Source: Heteroscillospira sp050943935 (GTDB lineage Bacteria > Bacillota > Clostridia > Oscillospirales > Oscillospiraceae). From it: a stretch of DNA of 64,000 nucleotides. The stretch covers positions 124,001-188,000 of the forward strand of contig JBMNQC010000001.1 in the NCBI GenBank assembly GCA_050943935.1, in the 5' to 3' direction. This document shows, piece after piece, positions 7,535 through 15,615 of this stretch. Positions within the stretch are counted from its first letter, which is position 1. The number at the start of each line of letters is the position of its first letter. The notes under the pieces are model-generated. The model was not told the DNA's origin, did not search any database, and saw only the letters and a program-made list of their open reading frames with translations. The translations under genes and the position numbers were made by a program.

Positions 7535-8305
7535 TTACCTATTGACATTTGCGTTATGATGTTCAAGACGCATGGCCTCCAGGCTGTAGGTGACGGTCTG
7601 CACCAGCCAGACCATGAGCAGGACGGCGATGGGCAGGAGCATACTTGCGCCGGTGCACAGGCTCCATATCACAAGTATCATCCAGCCGAAGATACACACG
7701 CGATTCACCGCAGTACAGGCTTTGAAGGAGCTCTTGTATATATTTAGCTGCTCGGCCTCATCGCAGCTTCCCATCCACTTTTTCTGGAAGTCCATATCCA
7801 GAACGCTGCCGCGTTTTTCGGGGTTTTCACGGCGCAGCCTGTCCACGCACAGCTTCTGCAGCACGGTATAGAACACAAGGCCCAGTATAATACCGCCCAG
7901 CAGCATGACTATCCCCTGCCGTTCTATATACTGTCCGGAAAGTCCCGCAGCGAAGAACAGAAAGCTGCCGATGATGCCCACAGAGTTAACCAGCATACAC
8001 CAGCTGAGGATTTGGTCGCCGCGCTCAGGGGGCTCGTCGCTGTCCGGATCTGCGTGGTCGTATTCGCCCTTGCCCATAATATACAGCACAGCGGCCAACA
8101 CCACCGTGAGCAGAACCCAGCCCAGTATCAGCACGGGAGACATGGTAGTGAGGAATATCTCCAGCCTTGAAAAGAAGCCGCTCACTTTCGGCAGCAGCAT
8201 GCCGCCAAAAAAGCCCGCCACACCGCCAGCTATGGCCGACAGCAGGATTATGAGCAAAAACTTAGGCAGGGCTTTCTTATTGTCTCTTTTAACATTGTCG
8301 TTCAT
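7535..8305 (-). CDS. DUF3169-family membrane protein
   Basis: 256 residues with about six hydrophobic segments in pairs (LLIILLSAIAGGVAGFFGGMLL, LILGWVLLTVVLAAVLYIMG, and further ones), matching the DUF3169 family, which is usually encoded beside a small XRE regulator as here. The start overlaps the regulator stop (TAATG). The C-terminal end abuts the prophage, so the last residues may be phage-derived if insertion trimmed the gene. Confidence 0.75.
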   Translation of the reverse strand: MNDNVKRDNKKALPKFLLIILLSAIAGGVAGFFGGMLLPKVSGFFSRLEIFLTTMSPVLILGWVLLTVVLAAVLYIMGKGEYDHADPDSDEPPERGDQILSWCMLVNSVGIIGSFLFFAAGLSGQYIERQGIVMLLGGIILGLVFYTVLQKLCVDRLRRENPEKRGSVLDMDFQKKWMGSCDEAEQLNIYKSSFKACTAVNRVCIFGWMILVIWSLCTGASMLLPIAVLLMVWLVQTVTYSLEAMRLEHHNANVNR

Positions 8306-8514
8306 TATTCTTCATCCTCCCGATAACTGAAAATATCTTCTACGCTGGCCTGACACACAGCGGCAATTTTTAGAGCCAGGGTGACTGACGGCGAATAATC
8401 CCCCCGCTCTATCTGGCTTATTGTCTGGCGGGAGACTCCCACCAGAGCGCCCATCTGCTGCTGATTTACGCCCAGCCGTGCCCGGTGCTCCTTGAGCCGG
8501 TTATACAGCGGCAT
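8305..8514 (-). CDS. Small XRE regulator partnered with DUF3169
   Basis: 69 residues, almost only a helix-turn-helix: RLKEHRARLGVNQQQMGALVGVSRQTISQIERGDYSPS, with the ending VEDIFSYRED usual for this class. The start at 8514 is preferred over 8547 because AAAGGA precedes it and the mapped promoter leaves only about 20 nt before 8547. Likely represses its own operon through the two dyads upstream. Confidence 0.8.
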   Translation of the reverse strand: MPLYNRLKEHRARLGVNQQQMGALVGVSRQTISQIERGDYSPSVTLALKIAAVCQASVEDIFSYREDEE

Positions 8515-8550
8515 ACTCTCACATCCTTTGACAAATTTAGCTTTCATTCT

Positions 8551-8601
8551 GACAACTTATCTTGTCACTCGCAGTATAGCATTGACAACTAAACTTGTCA
8601 A
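8551..8601 (-). promoter_or_regulatory. Autoregulated promoter of the XRE-DUF3169 operon
   Basis: On the minus strand TTGACA (8601-8596) and TATACT (8578-8573) are 17 bp apart. Two matching 16-bp dyads, GACAACTTATCTTGTC at 8551-8566 and GACAACTAAACTTGTC at 8584-8599, cover the start point and the -35 region: classic repressor sites. Confidence 0.75.
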
Positions 8602-8612
8602 GTATTAAAATA

Positions 8613-8647
8613 AAAAAATCCCCGATGCCAGGCACCGGAGATTTTTT
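8613..8647. terminator. Bidirectional terminator after gpsA
   Basis: Interrupted hairpin AAAAAATC-CCG-GCC / GGC-CGG-GATTTTTT, with a T run on both strands, downstream of gpsA. Confidence 0.7.
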
Positions 8648-8654
8648 GTTAAGC

Positions 8655-9611
8655 TCAAAATTCCTGTTTCAGGCTGCGGGTGAACAGAGAGGCTATGGCC
8701 TGTCTGGGCTCCGCGCCATTATAGAGGACGTCGTTGACGGCGGAGCAAATGGGCAGCTCCACGCCGTGTTTTTCGGAGAGGTACAGCAAGGCCTTGACGG
8801 TAAAGCAGCCCTCGGCCAGCTTGCCGTATTTTTCGCCATTCACCAGCATCTCGCCGTAGCGGCGGTTGTGGCTGAACTGGGAAAACACGGTGGCCTCGTA
8901 GTCGCCAAGATGGCACAGGCCGTAGGCCGACAGCTCGTTGCCGCCCATGGCCTTTATGAGCCGGGCTATCTCCCTGGTGCCCCGGGACATTAGGGCCCCC
9001 TTCAGGGTGCTCAGGCCCAGGCCGTCCAGGATACCGGCGGCTATGCCGATAACATTCTTGGCTGCGGCTCCCACCTCGTTGCCTATGAGGTCGGCGCCGT
9101 AGTAGAAGCGGATAAGCTCGCTGGAGAACTGCTCCACCAGATAGGATTTCAGCTCCTCATCCAGGGAGTCTATGACCATGCAGTTGGGCACGCCCTTGTA
9201 GAACTCCTGCACATGGCCGGGACCTATCCACACAGCCACACGGTTGGACGCATCCAGCCCCTGGGTGGCAATCTGGGACAGGCGCCGTCCGGTGCCTATC
9301 TCTATGCCCTTCATGCACAGGACAAAGTTCTTGTTTTTGACGCCCATGGCGGCCAGCTGCTCCACAAGGCTCTCCAGATTCTGTGAGCCTATGGAGATGA
9401 CCACGGTCTCGCTGTCCATAACGGAGGAGATATCCGTGGTGAGAGTCATGGTATCGGTGAGCTCCAGATAGTCGTTTCTGCGCTCCGACATAAAGCGCTG
9501 CATATTGGCGCTGCCCTCGCGGCCGTACAGGGACACCTGATGGCCGATGTGGTCCAGATACCAGGCTATGAAGCTGCCCCAGCGGCCGCAGCCTATAACT
9601 GTGATCTTCAT
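8655..9611 (-). CDS. gpsA: Glycerol-3-phosphate dehydrogenase [NAD(P)+]
   Basis: 318 residues. Reduces dihydroxyacetone phosphate to sn-glycerol-3-phosphate for phospholipid synthesis. N-terminal Rossmann motif GCGRWGSF; KGIE and GPGH loops of the GpsA family; catalytic-Lys helix NEVGAAAKNVIGIAAG; C-terminal SRGTREIARL and EGCFTVKAL segments. Full family length. It follows ybaB by 4 bp, so it ends a dnaX-ybaB-gpsA operon. Confidence 0.93.
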   Translation of the reverse strand: MKITVIGCGRWGSFIAWYLDHIGHQVSLYGREGSANMQRFMSERRNDYLELTDTMTLTTDISSVMDSETVVISIGSQNLESLVEQLAAMGVKNKNFVLCMKGIEIGTGRRLSQIATQGLDASNRVAVWIGPGHVQEFYKGVPNCMVIDSLDEELKSYLVEQFSSELIRFYYGADLIGNEVGAAAKNVIGIAAGILDGLGLSTLKGALMSRGTREIARLIKAMGGNELSAYGLCHLGDYEATVFSQFSHNRRYGEMLVNGEKYGKLAEGCFTVKALLYLSEKHGVELPICSAVNDVLYNGAEPRQAIASLFTRSLKQEF

Positions 9612-9615
9612 AGGC

Positions 9616-9957
9616 CTAGAACCCCAGATTCAGTCCGCCGGTGACCTTGGACATACTCTCGCTCATGGAGGTATCGGCCTTGCGCATGGCCTCGTTCACA
9701 GCGGCTATGACCATATCCTGGAGCATCTCCACATCCTCGGGGTCAACTGCGTCGGGCTCTATCGTGAGGCTCTTAAGCTCATGCTTGCCGGTGACCTCAG
9801 CGGTGACCATACCGCCGCCTGCGGCTGCGGTATAGGTTTTTGCCTCCATCTCCTGCTGCATCTTCAGAATATCCTGCTGCATCTTCTGAGCCTGCTTCAT
9901 CATATTCATATTCATTCCGCCGCCCATCATTCCGCCGCGGAAACCGCCTTTTGCCAT
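9616..9957 (-). CDS. ybaB: YbaB/EbfC nucleoid-associated protein
   Basis: 113 residues: Gly/Met-rich N-terminus, MKQAQKMQQDILKMQQEM helix, VTAEVTGKHELKSLTIEPD strand region and an IVAAVNEA-like helix, the YbaB pattern. Forms dimers that bind DNA. Lies 12 bp after dnaX as in most Firmicutes; here gpsA rather than recR follows. Confidence 0.92.
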   Translation of the reverse strand: MAKGGFRGGMMGGGMNMNMMKQAQKMQQDILKMQQEMEAKTYTAAAGGGMVTAEVTGKHELKSLTIEPDAVDPEDVEMLQDMVIAAVNEAMRKADTSMSESMSKVTGGLNLGF

Positions 9958-9969
9958 TTTACATTCCTC

Positions 9970-11637
9970 CTATTCAAATTTCACGTTGCCGAACTGCATC
10001 AGCTTGTCTATTTTATCATTTCCGGACGCTGCATCCCGCGCCGGTGGATTTCCCTCCACTATGCGTATAGGCACAGTACCGCCGGCCACCTTGGAGGCCA
10101 CGGCCCGCAGCCTGTCCTGCACGGCGGGGGTGTTCAGCATATTCATGGCGAAGCTGTTTTTCACATATACGCACAGCCCGCCGTCCTCAGCCGCGCCCTC
10201 GGCGTGGAAGGGGTCGCTTATTATGTTGTAGGCGCCTATCTGAAGCACCTTTTTAAGCTCCGTGAGCATTCGCGGCCAGAAATCCGGGGCCATGTCCCCG
10301 GCAGGCGCCGTGGGCTGGGGCGCCTCAGAAGCTTCCGCCGCGGGCGCCTGCTCCGGCTTTGCCTCCGGCACATGTACGGGAGCGGGAGGCTCGGGAGCTT
10401 TCTCCCACTGCACAGGGGGCTGCTCGCGCACAGGCTCTGGGTCGCTTCTGTGAGGCCGGGGCGGGATGAATCCGTTCCCGGGTCTGGGGGCGGGAACAGA
10501 AGCCGCGCCCCGCTCCAGAGCGGCCACGCGCTCCTCCAGCGCCTCCACTCCGTTGGAGAGTTCGGGCGTACAGAGAGTAACTATACACATTTCCGCCGTA
10601 ACTCTCGGATTCAGGCTCTCCCTTATATCCCGCTGGGCTCTCTGTACCGTACCCAGTCCGGCAAGCAGGGCCGGATTTGTCATTCTGTCTCCCAGACTGT
10701 TCAGCAGCTTGGGATCGTAGCCTCCGCTCACCAGCTCCGCGCCGCTTTTGGGGGCTATTTTCATCATCATTATGTCACGGTAGAGAGTGGCCAGCTCGTC
10801 CAGCAGAGTGGCCGGCTCCTTGCCGTCCATCCACAGGCTCTCAAAGCAGCTCAGGGCCGCCTCGGTATCCCCTGCGGATATTTTGTCCAGCAGCTCGGCG
10901 GTGCGGCTTGTGCCCGCAAGTCCCATGGCTGTGAGCACATCCTCGGCCGTTATGGTATCCCTGCCCGCGCACTGATCCAGCAGGGACACGGCGTCGCGCA
11001 TGGAGCCCTCGGACAGGCGGGCGAGTATCTCCGCCGCCTCGGGGGCAAGGCTTATCCGCTCCCCCTCCGCTATTGCCCGCAGCCTACCGGCCACGGCGGC
11101 ATTGTCTATCCGTCTGAACGAATAGCGCTGGCAGCGGGAGAGTATGGTGGCCGGAACCTTGTGCAGCTCGGTGGTGGCCAGTATGAACATCAAATGCTCC
11201 GGCGGCTCCTCCAATATCTTCAGCAGGGCGTTGAAGGCGGAGGTGGAGAGCATATGCACCTCGTCTATGATATACACGCGCTTTTTCACCGAGGCGGGAG
11301 AGAAAACAGCCTCATCCCTGAGGGCGCGGACATTATCCACACCGTTGTTGGAGGCGGCGTCCATCTCCTCAACATCCATAACCGAGCCGTCCAGTATGCC
11401 CAGACAGGACCTGCACTTATTGCAGGGGTTGCCGTCCACGGGGTTTTCGCAGTTCACGGCACGGGACAGGATCTTTGCGCAGGTGGTTTTTCCGGTACCT
11501 CTTGTACCCACGAACAGATACGCGTGGCTGAGGCGGTCGTTTTTCACCTGATTTTTCAGCGTTTCGGTTATATGCTCCTGACCGACCACATCATCAAATG
11601 TCAGCGGCCGCCATTTGCGGTACAATGCCTGATACAT
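9970..11637 (-). CDS. dnaX: DNA polymerase III subunit gamma/tau
   Basis: 555-residue AAA+ clamp-loader subunit. Opens MYQALYRKWRPLTFDDVVGQEHI, Walker A GTRGTGKTTCAK, four-Cys zinc site (CENPVDGNPCNKCRSC), sensor/Walker B VYIIDEVHML, and a Pro/Ala-rich linker at about 385-465 before the C-terminal tau domain. Directly downstream of the SRP RNA gene, a conserved Firmicute order. Confidence 0.96.
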   Translation of the reverse strand: MYQALYRKWRPLTFDDVVGQEHITETLKNQVKNDRLSHAYLFVGTRGTGKTTCAKILSRAVNCENPVDGNPCNKCRSCLGILDGSVMDVEEMDAASNNGVDNVRALRDEAVFSPASVKKRVYIIDEVHMLSTSAFNALLKILEEPPEHLMFILATTELHKVPATILSRCQRYSFRRIDNAAVAGRLRAIAEGERISLAPEAAEILARLSEGSMRDAVSLLDQCAGRDTITAEDVLTAMGLAGTSRTAELLDKISAGDTEAALSCFESLWMDGKEPATLLDELATLYRDIMMMKIAPKSGAELVSGGYDPKLLNSLGDRMTNPALLAGLGTVQRAQRDIRESLNPRVTAEMCIVTLCTPELSNGVEALEERVAALERGAASVPAPRPGNGFIPPRPHRSDPEPVREQPPVQWEKAPEPPAPVHVPEAKPEQAPAAEASEAPQPTAPAGDMAPDFWPRMLTELKKVLQIGAYNIISDPFHAEGAAEDGGLCVYVKNSFAMNMLNTPAVQDRLRAVASKVAGGTVPIRIVEGNPPARDAASGNDKIDKLMQFGNVKFE

Positions 11638-11660
11638 TGGAATTCACTCCAAAACATAGT

Positions 11661-11958
11661 CGTGGCCCGTGGCAAGACTGCACACCCACCTTTGAAAGTA
11701 CGATATGTCCGTTACCGCAGCAGTTAGCTCAGACCCGGCGCCCTCACGGCACACGCAGTATTCTGCTTAATGCTGCTCGGTTCCCCGCCTGACATGGTTC
11801 ACAGAGCTGCGTTGCGCGAGACCTGATCTTCAACGCCACTTGCTGCGGGCAGACGACACATCGTACCTCCTGGGGTGGGAATTCATCCCTGCTGTAGCGG
11901 ATTGCAGGTACAGGGCACCGCTAGCTCCCCAACTAGTGCAGCCTTGCCACAGGCCACG
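11661..11958 (-). ncRNA. ffs: Large signal recognition particle RNA (6S/scRNA type)
   Basis: On the minus strand the two ends pair: the 5' CGTGGCCTGTGGCAAGGCTG and the 3' CAGTCTTGCCACGGGCCACG form the long closing helix. The centre holds the S-domain helix 8 signature GTCAGGCGGGGAACCGAGCAG. The length, near 300 nt, fits the Bacillus/Clostridium long form with an Alu domain, and it stands directly before dnaX. Confidence 0.9.
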
Positions 11959-11965
11959 TTTGTTT

Positions 11966-11994
11966 AGTTTACATCATTTTTGGAATTTTATCAA
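11966..11994 (-). promoter_or_regulatory. Promoter of the SRP RNA
   Basis: Minus strand TTGATA (11994-11989), 17-bp spacer, TAAACT (11971-11966), with the mature 5' end about 8 bp further at 11958. Confidence 0.65.
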
Positions 11995-12033
11995 GAGTAT
12001 AAATCAAATTTTTATGGAATTGGAAATAAACTA

Positions 12034-12061
12034 TTTACAAGTCTGCAATTTGTGCTATAAT
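12034..12061 (+). promoter_or_regulatory. Promoter of tRNA-Ala
   Basis: TTTACA, 16-bp spacer, TATAAT, ending 16 bp before the tRNA. It diverges from the SRP RNA promoter. Confidence 0.7.
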
Positions 12062-12077
12062 AGTTAAGCTATTATAT

Positions 12078-12153
12078 GGGCCTATAGCTCAGCTGGGAGA
12101 GCGTACGGTTCGCATCCGTAAGGTCGTCGGTTCGATCCCGATTAGGTCCACCA
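12078..12153 (+). tRNA. tRNA-Ala(CGC), CCA encoded
   Basis: 76 nt foldable as a standard cloverleaf: acceptor GGGCCTA/TAGGTCC with the G3-U70 pair that identifies alanine tRNAs, D arm GCTC-GAGC, anticodon stem TACGG/CCGTA with loop TTCGCAT (anticodon CGC), T loop TTCGATC, and encoded CCA. Reads GCG codons. Confidence 0.93.
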
Positions 12154-12154
12154 T

Positions 12155-12191
12155 GCAGGAGTAAGTGACAAATCACTTACTCCTGCTTTTT
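12155..12191 (+). terminator. Terminator of tRNA-Ala
   Basis: GCAGGAGTAAGTGA and TCACTTACTCCTGC make a perfect 14-bp stem with a CAAA loop followed by TTTTT. Confidence 0.92.
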
Positions 12192-12513
12192 ATTCTCAGG
12201 TAAAGACCAACTGCTAGATGTTCGGCCTTTGGAGGTCCAGCGGCTCTCTGTACAGGTACAGCCGCCGTAACTGCTCAAACGGCAGGCCGAAGGAGATATT
12301 TGCACTCTGCGTTCATGCCGCTGCATCCCTATTGTAAAAATAAAAAACAGCGCAAGTCCACCGGCAAAATTTTGGCAGACCTGCGCTATTCAGTCGTAAC
12401 TGCCGAACTATCGGCAGAGCTGAATTAAAAGCAACAGCGATATCAAGATATTAAAGCAAACGAAAGAGTATTTTAGTAAGCGTATGGCTGAGAATTGCAA
12501 AGCCGGTGGGATA
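12192..12513. other. Gene-free stretch beside the tRNA, with a possible gene remnant
   Basis: No complete gene. On the minus strand about 12214-12310 reads as 30 residues without a start (ISFGLPFEQLRRLYLY...LDLQ, then stop), which could be the tail of a lost gene; I do not recognise the family. Short inverted repeats (CTGCCGAACTATCGGCAG) occur near 12400. The position next to a tRNA would fit an old integration scar, but this is speculation. Confidence 0.3.
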
Positions 12514-12936
12514 TCAGTATTCAACCTCATCGGAGTGTTTTATAGGATCGGAGACAAGAACACCATCAGAATTGTATACATTCACATCCAATTTCAACTG
12601 ATATATGTATCCCTTTGTAACCAGCTGATATTTATCAATGGAGTACGGGGTGGTGTCGTCAGTCCAGGACATTACTTCAGACCAGGATGAGGACGAGGGC
12701 GCTCTGCGCATGAGCGTCAATTCTATATCGGCGGTATAACCGGGACTAACACGAACTTGTGCATAGCAGTTTGCAAGTCCACTATCGGAAATTGTTAAAT
12801 GGGGTTTGCTGGATAGGATACCCTCATCTCTGGGCATGATTCCACTATCATCCTCAGCGGCAAGGACCGCCACGCCGGGAATCATGGTGAAAATAAGTAC
12901 GGCTGCGATGATTACTCGGGATATTTTGCTTTTCAT
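12514..12936 (-). CDS. Small secreted protein, 140 aa (DUF6147-like)
   Basis: Signal peptide MKSKISRVIIAAVLIFTMIPGVAVLAAE with a probable AxA cleavage site, then a mature domain of about 110 residues rich in Ser, Thr and Tyr with beta-type pattern (CYAQVRVSPGYTADIELTLMRR). A matching ECF-type box lies 46 bp upstream. Last gene of a sigma / DUF4367 / secreted-protein set; the gene at 38625 is its counterpart in a second set. Function unknown. Confidence 0.7.
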   Translation of the reverse strand: MKSKISRVIIAAVLIFTMIPGVAVLAAEDDSGIMPRDEGILSSKPHLTISDSGLANCYAQVRVSPGYTADIELTLMRRAPSSSSWSEVMSWTDDTTPYSIDKYQLVTKGYIYQLKLDVNVYNSDGVLVSDPIKHSDEVEY

Positions 12937-12981
12937 ATTTTTCCTCCTGTCTTTTCGTGGAGCTGTTGCTCTGCAAGAAGG

Positions 12982-13007
12982 AGACAGGTTGTTCCCAAAA
13001 ATGCAAC
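12982..13007 (-). promoter_or_regulatory. ECF-type promoter box, copy 1
   Basis: Minus strand GTTGCATTT (13007-12999), 13 bp, GTCT (12985-12982), about 45 bp before the secreted-protein ATG. Same elements and spacing as the copies near 14378, 14514 and 15616. Confidence 0.65.
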
Positions 13008-13008
13008 A

Positions 13009-13761
13009 CTATTTTAGAACGACGTTCTCGGCAATCTTTATCATAACATCCTTTTCCATGTAATCGCCAGTTACTGTGAACAGTATTCCGCGTTCAGTAT
13101 CGACCCAAGCAACACAGACCGAGCCTTCCTTTTCGGATACTACGGCTTCGCTGCCGCCGATCATAATATAACTGATCGTTGCAAATTCCGTGTCCAGAGC
13201 AAAACTTAGACTATTAGTAAAAACCATTGAAGAAATCTCAAAACACTGTTCAACTGCATCGGGATTGGAGTAATACTCCCAATAGCCGTGGCTGTCGAAA
13301 TAGCCGTCATACATGACGAAGCCCTCAGGTATCCATTTGGCTTCAAATTCAGTAAGCGCTTTGATAGTTTCACCGTTACCCGGCATGTCATTACTTATGC
13401 CAAAGTGCAGCATATATCCATATTGGTTGTAGACGTAGTTAAAGACCTGCACTCTTATGGCTTCGGAGGACAGAAATACCACATTGCATACACTTAGCAG
13501 TACAAGGACAATTACCGCGGCACGGCGGCACCATCTGAATACTGCTTTGGCAGAAGATTTGAGGGCTCTTTTGCGGAACGTTTCATCAATGGTTTTTAAG
13601 CAGCGTTTTTCCATATCCTCAGGAACGGCTGCGCCGGGGTCTTCGTTCATGTCCTGAGACTCTTCAAGCTGCTTTTCCCCTTCGGCTTCGGCAACTTTGC
13701 TCATTAACATTGAGAAGACCAGGTCTTCGTAATCTTTATTCAGTTCATCATAGCTTTTCAT
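13009..13761 (-). CDS. Membrane-anchored DUF4367 protein, probable anti-sigma factor
   Basis: 250 residues. Cytoplasmic N-terminal part of about 85 charged residues, one membrane segment (AAVIVLVLLSVCNVVFL), then an extracellular domain with the DUF4367 hallmark EFEAKWIPEGFVMYDGYF. Start at 13761 behind GGAGG; it overlaps the sigma gene by 14 bp, so the pair is translationally coupled. A membrane protein coupled to an ECF sigma factor is usually its signal-controlled inhibitor; the inhibition itself is inferred. Confidence 0.75.
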   Translation of the reverse strand: MKSYDELNKDYEDLVFSMLMSKVAEAEGEKQLEESQDMNEDPGAAVPEDMEKRCLKTIDETFRKRALKSSAKAVFRWCRRAAVIVLVLLSVCNVVFLSSEAIRVQVFNYVYNQYGYMLHFGISNDMPGNGETIKALTEFEAKWIPEGFVMYDGYFDSHGYWEYYSNPDAVEQCFEISSMVFTNSLSFALDTEFATISYIMIGGSEAVVSEKEGSVCVAWVDTERGILFTVTGDYMEKDVMIKIAENVVLK

Positions 13762-14317
13762 GTTGGTAGCCTCCGCTAACAAGCTTAGTCATCAATTTTC
13801 TGCGGGCGCGAGTCAGCTTCATTCTGATGCTGACGGGTTTGCAGCTTAACATTTCAGCCAGTTCGCTATCGGAATAATCTAGAAAATACTTGCCTTCAAG
13901 CAGAAAACGGTCGTCCTCATCGAGGCTGTTCCATGCAGCGCTCAAAATCTCATGGTCTTCCATTGAGCTGATGATCTCATCTGTTGGCAAGGGCGAAGCT
14001 TCATCAGCATCGGACAATTCAATATATGGGTTCATTATCTTTTGTTCCAACGCTTTCCGGCGCAAGTGGTTAATTGATGTGTTCCTAACAGTAGAGACAA
14101 TATAGGACGTCAAAACGCAACGATCAAATTTACGAAGCAGAGAAACTTTTCCTATCAATTTAACAAGAGAATCCTGGATGATATCTTCGCACACGCTGTT
14201 ATTTGAAGTATATTTCTTTGCAGTTGCAAACATCAGCCGCCCAAAATTATTGTACAGCTCAAGAATAAATTCCTGGTCTGATGTGCCATTGTTATGAGAG
14301 TCCAATATTATAAGCAT
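13748..14317 (-). CDS. ECF RNA polymerase sigma factor
   Basis: 189 residues. Region 2 (EFILELYNNFGRLMFATAKKYTSN...CEDIIQDSLVKL) and region 4 (LDEDDRFLLEGKYFLDYSDSELAEMLSCKPVSIRMKLTRARRKL) are clear, joined by a short linker as in ECF sigma factors. Its own promoter carries the same GTTGCATTT-N13-GTAT box as neighbouring genes, indicating autoregulation. Confidence 0.85.
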   Translation of the reverse strand: MLIILDSHNNGTSDQEFILELYNNFGRLMFATAKKYTSNNSVCEDIIQDSLVKLIGKVSLLRKFDRCVLTSYIVSTVRNTSINHLRRKALEQKIMNPYIELSDADEASPLPTDEIISSMEDHEILSAAWNSLDEDDRFLLEGKYFLDYSDSELAEMLSCKPVSIRMKLTRARRKLMTKLVSGGYQHEKL

Positions 14318-14377
14318 ATTTTATCTCCTATATCCCGTCAAAAATAAAGATACAGCCCGGTCAGCCCATATAAATAA

Positions 14378-14403
14378 ATACAATCGAGTCCAGGAAATGC
14401 AAC
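14378..14403 (-). promoter_or_regulatory. ECF-type promoter box, copy 2 (sigma gene)
   Basis: Minus strand GTTGCATTT (14403-14395), 13 bp, GTAT (14381-14378), 60 bp upstream of the sigma start. Confidence 0.65.
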
Positions 14404-14513
14404 ACGGATTCGGCAAAAAATTTCGTTAAACTGAAATATTTTACATAATTATATTGTAATTTCGCAAAAAACACAATTGACCGTTATTTATCTTAAAAAA
14501 TTTTGAAAATGCC

Positions 14514-14539
14514 GTTGCATTTGTAGGAAAAATTTGTCT
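14514..14539 (+). promoter_or_regulatory. ECF-type promoter box, copy 3
   Basis: GTTGCATTT, 13 bp, GTCT. The surrounding 30 bp are nearly identical to the copy at 15616. A leader hairpin TTCCGGGG/CCCCGGAA follows at about 14569-14591, and the transcript would run into the 278-aa gene at 14695. Confidence 0.7.
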
Positions 14540-14694
14540 AATAGAGTGAACACGTGTTGACCGAAAAATTCCGGGGCAAATTACCCCGGAAAAAAGGATG
14601 GTGTATAGCCAATGAGATATAGTGCGTCCTAGGTAGAAACTTTATCAAAAAACTTATTTTAGAAAGGACAAATGAAAAAAGAAAGGAAGCTGCA

Positions 14695-15531
14695 ATGAAA
14701 AAACTAGGTAAGATGTTACAAGGATATTTTATGGGGATTTTGTCAGCGGTACTATCTATTTCTTTGGTGACCGCAGTAATGGCAGCGGGCGGCAGCGTTT
14801 CATTGTCCGACGCCGACATTTCAGTTCTAAACTCACACACAATAAAGCCGGGAGACACGTTCATTACCGAAAATGGAGAGAAAGCGCCCGCCTCTATAAC
14901 CTATACCGATGACAAGGGCGGAAATACGCTATATGTTCCTATACGTGAATTTGCATATATGCTTAATGCTCCAATTGGTTGGGATAAGGAGACAGGCGTT
15001 GCTCACTTTGCCGAGCCAGAGTATGACAGTCCGGTGAATATTGAGACAGGAGTTATAGAACTTGAGCCGATAAAGCTATCTGAGACGCCAGAAATCGGAC
15101 GCAAAATCGGTAGTTTTACAGAAGTGCAGCCAAGCTCGGACGAGCTTAAGCTTAACCCAATGAGTATTATCGATGAGGCAGAATATTCGTCACGCACAGG
15201 CTGGATAAATCAAGAAATTTATGTATTTCCTCCTTATGGAAACTACATAGAAATTGAGATTACCAACCACGGAGAACCAGTAGGTGTTTATGTAGCACAG
15301 CCATACTTCGTTACAAAGGGCGGTGCACCAGACAACAGGCAGTTTACTCCTGTGGAACTTAAAAAGGACGAGAGCATCGTGCGCGCATTTATGATGGATG
15401 ACGATGTTGATTATGCAAGGCGATTCTTACTTCTTACTGTAGACCGCCTGCTGTCAGGAGCAGAATATTACGAAGCACCTCCGGCTGATATAACGGTAAA
15501 TATTACTCAGTATCAGCTAATAGAAAATTAG
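14695..15531 (+). CDS. Secreted stalk-domain protein, 278 aa
   Basis: Long N-terminus with a signal sequence (GYFMGILSAVLSISLVTAVMAAG). Residues about 60-105 have the pattern of the copper-amine-oxidase-N/stalk domain (GNTLYVPIREFAYMLNAPIGWDKETG). The C-terminal half is beta-rich without a recognised domain. Preceded by the long leader from ECF box 3 and followed by its own terminator. Probably an envelope-stress or surface protein of the sigma regulon. Confidence 0.75.
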   Translation: MKKLGKMLQGYFMGILSAVLSISLVTAVMAAGGSVSLSDADISVLNSHTIKPGDTFITENGEKAPASITYTDDKGGNTLYVPIREFAYMLNAPIGWDKETGVAHFAEPEYDSPVNIETGVIELEPIKLSETPEIGRKIGSFTEVQPSSDELKLNPMSIIDEAEYSSRTGWINQEIYVFPPYGNYIEIEITNHGEPVGVYVAQPYFVTKGGAPDNRQFTPVELKKDESIVRAFMMDDDVDYARRFLLLTVDRLLSGAEYYEAPPADITVNITQYQLIEN

Positions 15532-15553
15532 TTTTTTGATTGCTATAGCGAGG

Positions 15554-15590
15554 AAAAGGCAGCCAGGATTAATTCCGGCTGCCTTTTATA
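15554..15590 (+). terminator. Terminator of the stalk-domain gene
   Basis: AAAAGGCAGCC and GGCTGCCTTTT form an 11-bp stem, followed by an AT-rich tail. Confidence 0.8.
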
Positions 15591-15615
15591 TTTTAAAAAA
15601 GAAACCAAAAATATC

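Noticed and set aside
6413..7535. A resident IS30 insertion sequence inside the prophage
   Set aside because: No inverted repeats at either side; the upstream space is filled by the XRE terminator.
9547..11727. 726-residue open frame opposite gpsA, ybaB and dnaX
   Set aside because: The composition is a His/Gly/Leu-rich mirror of well-recognised genes on the other strand; no ribosome site or domain.
12192..12513. Riboswitch or second tRNA after tRNA-Ala
   Set aside because: No cloverleaf or known riboswitch core could be folded; only weak inverted repeats.
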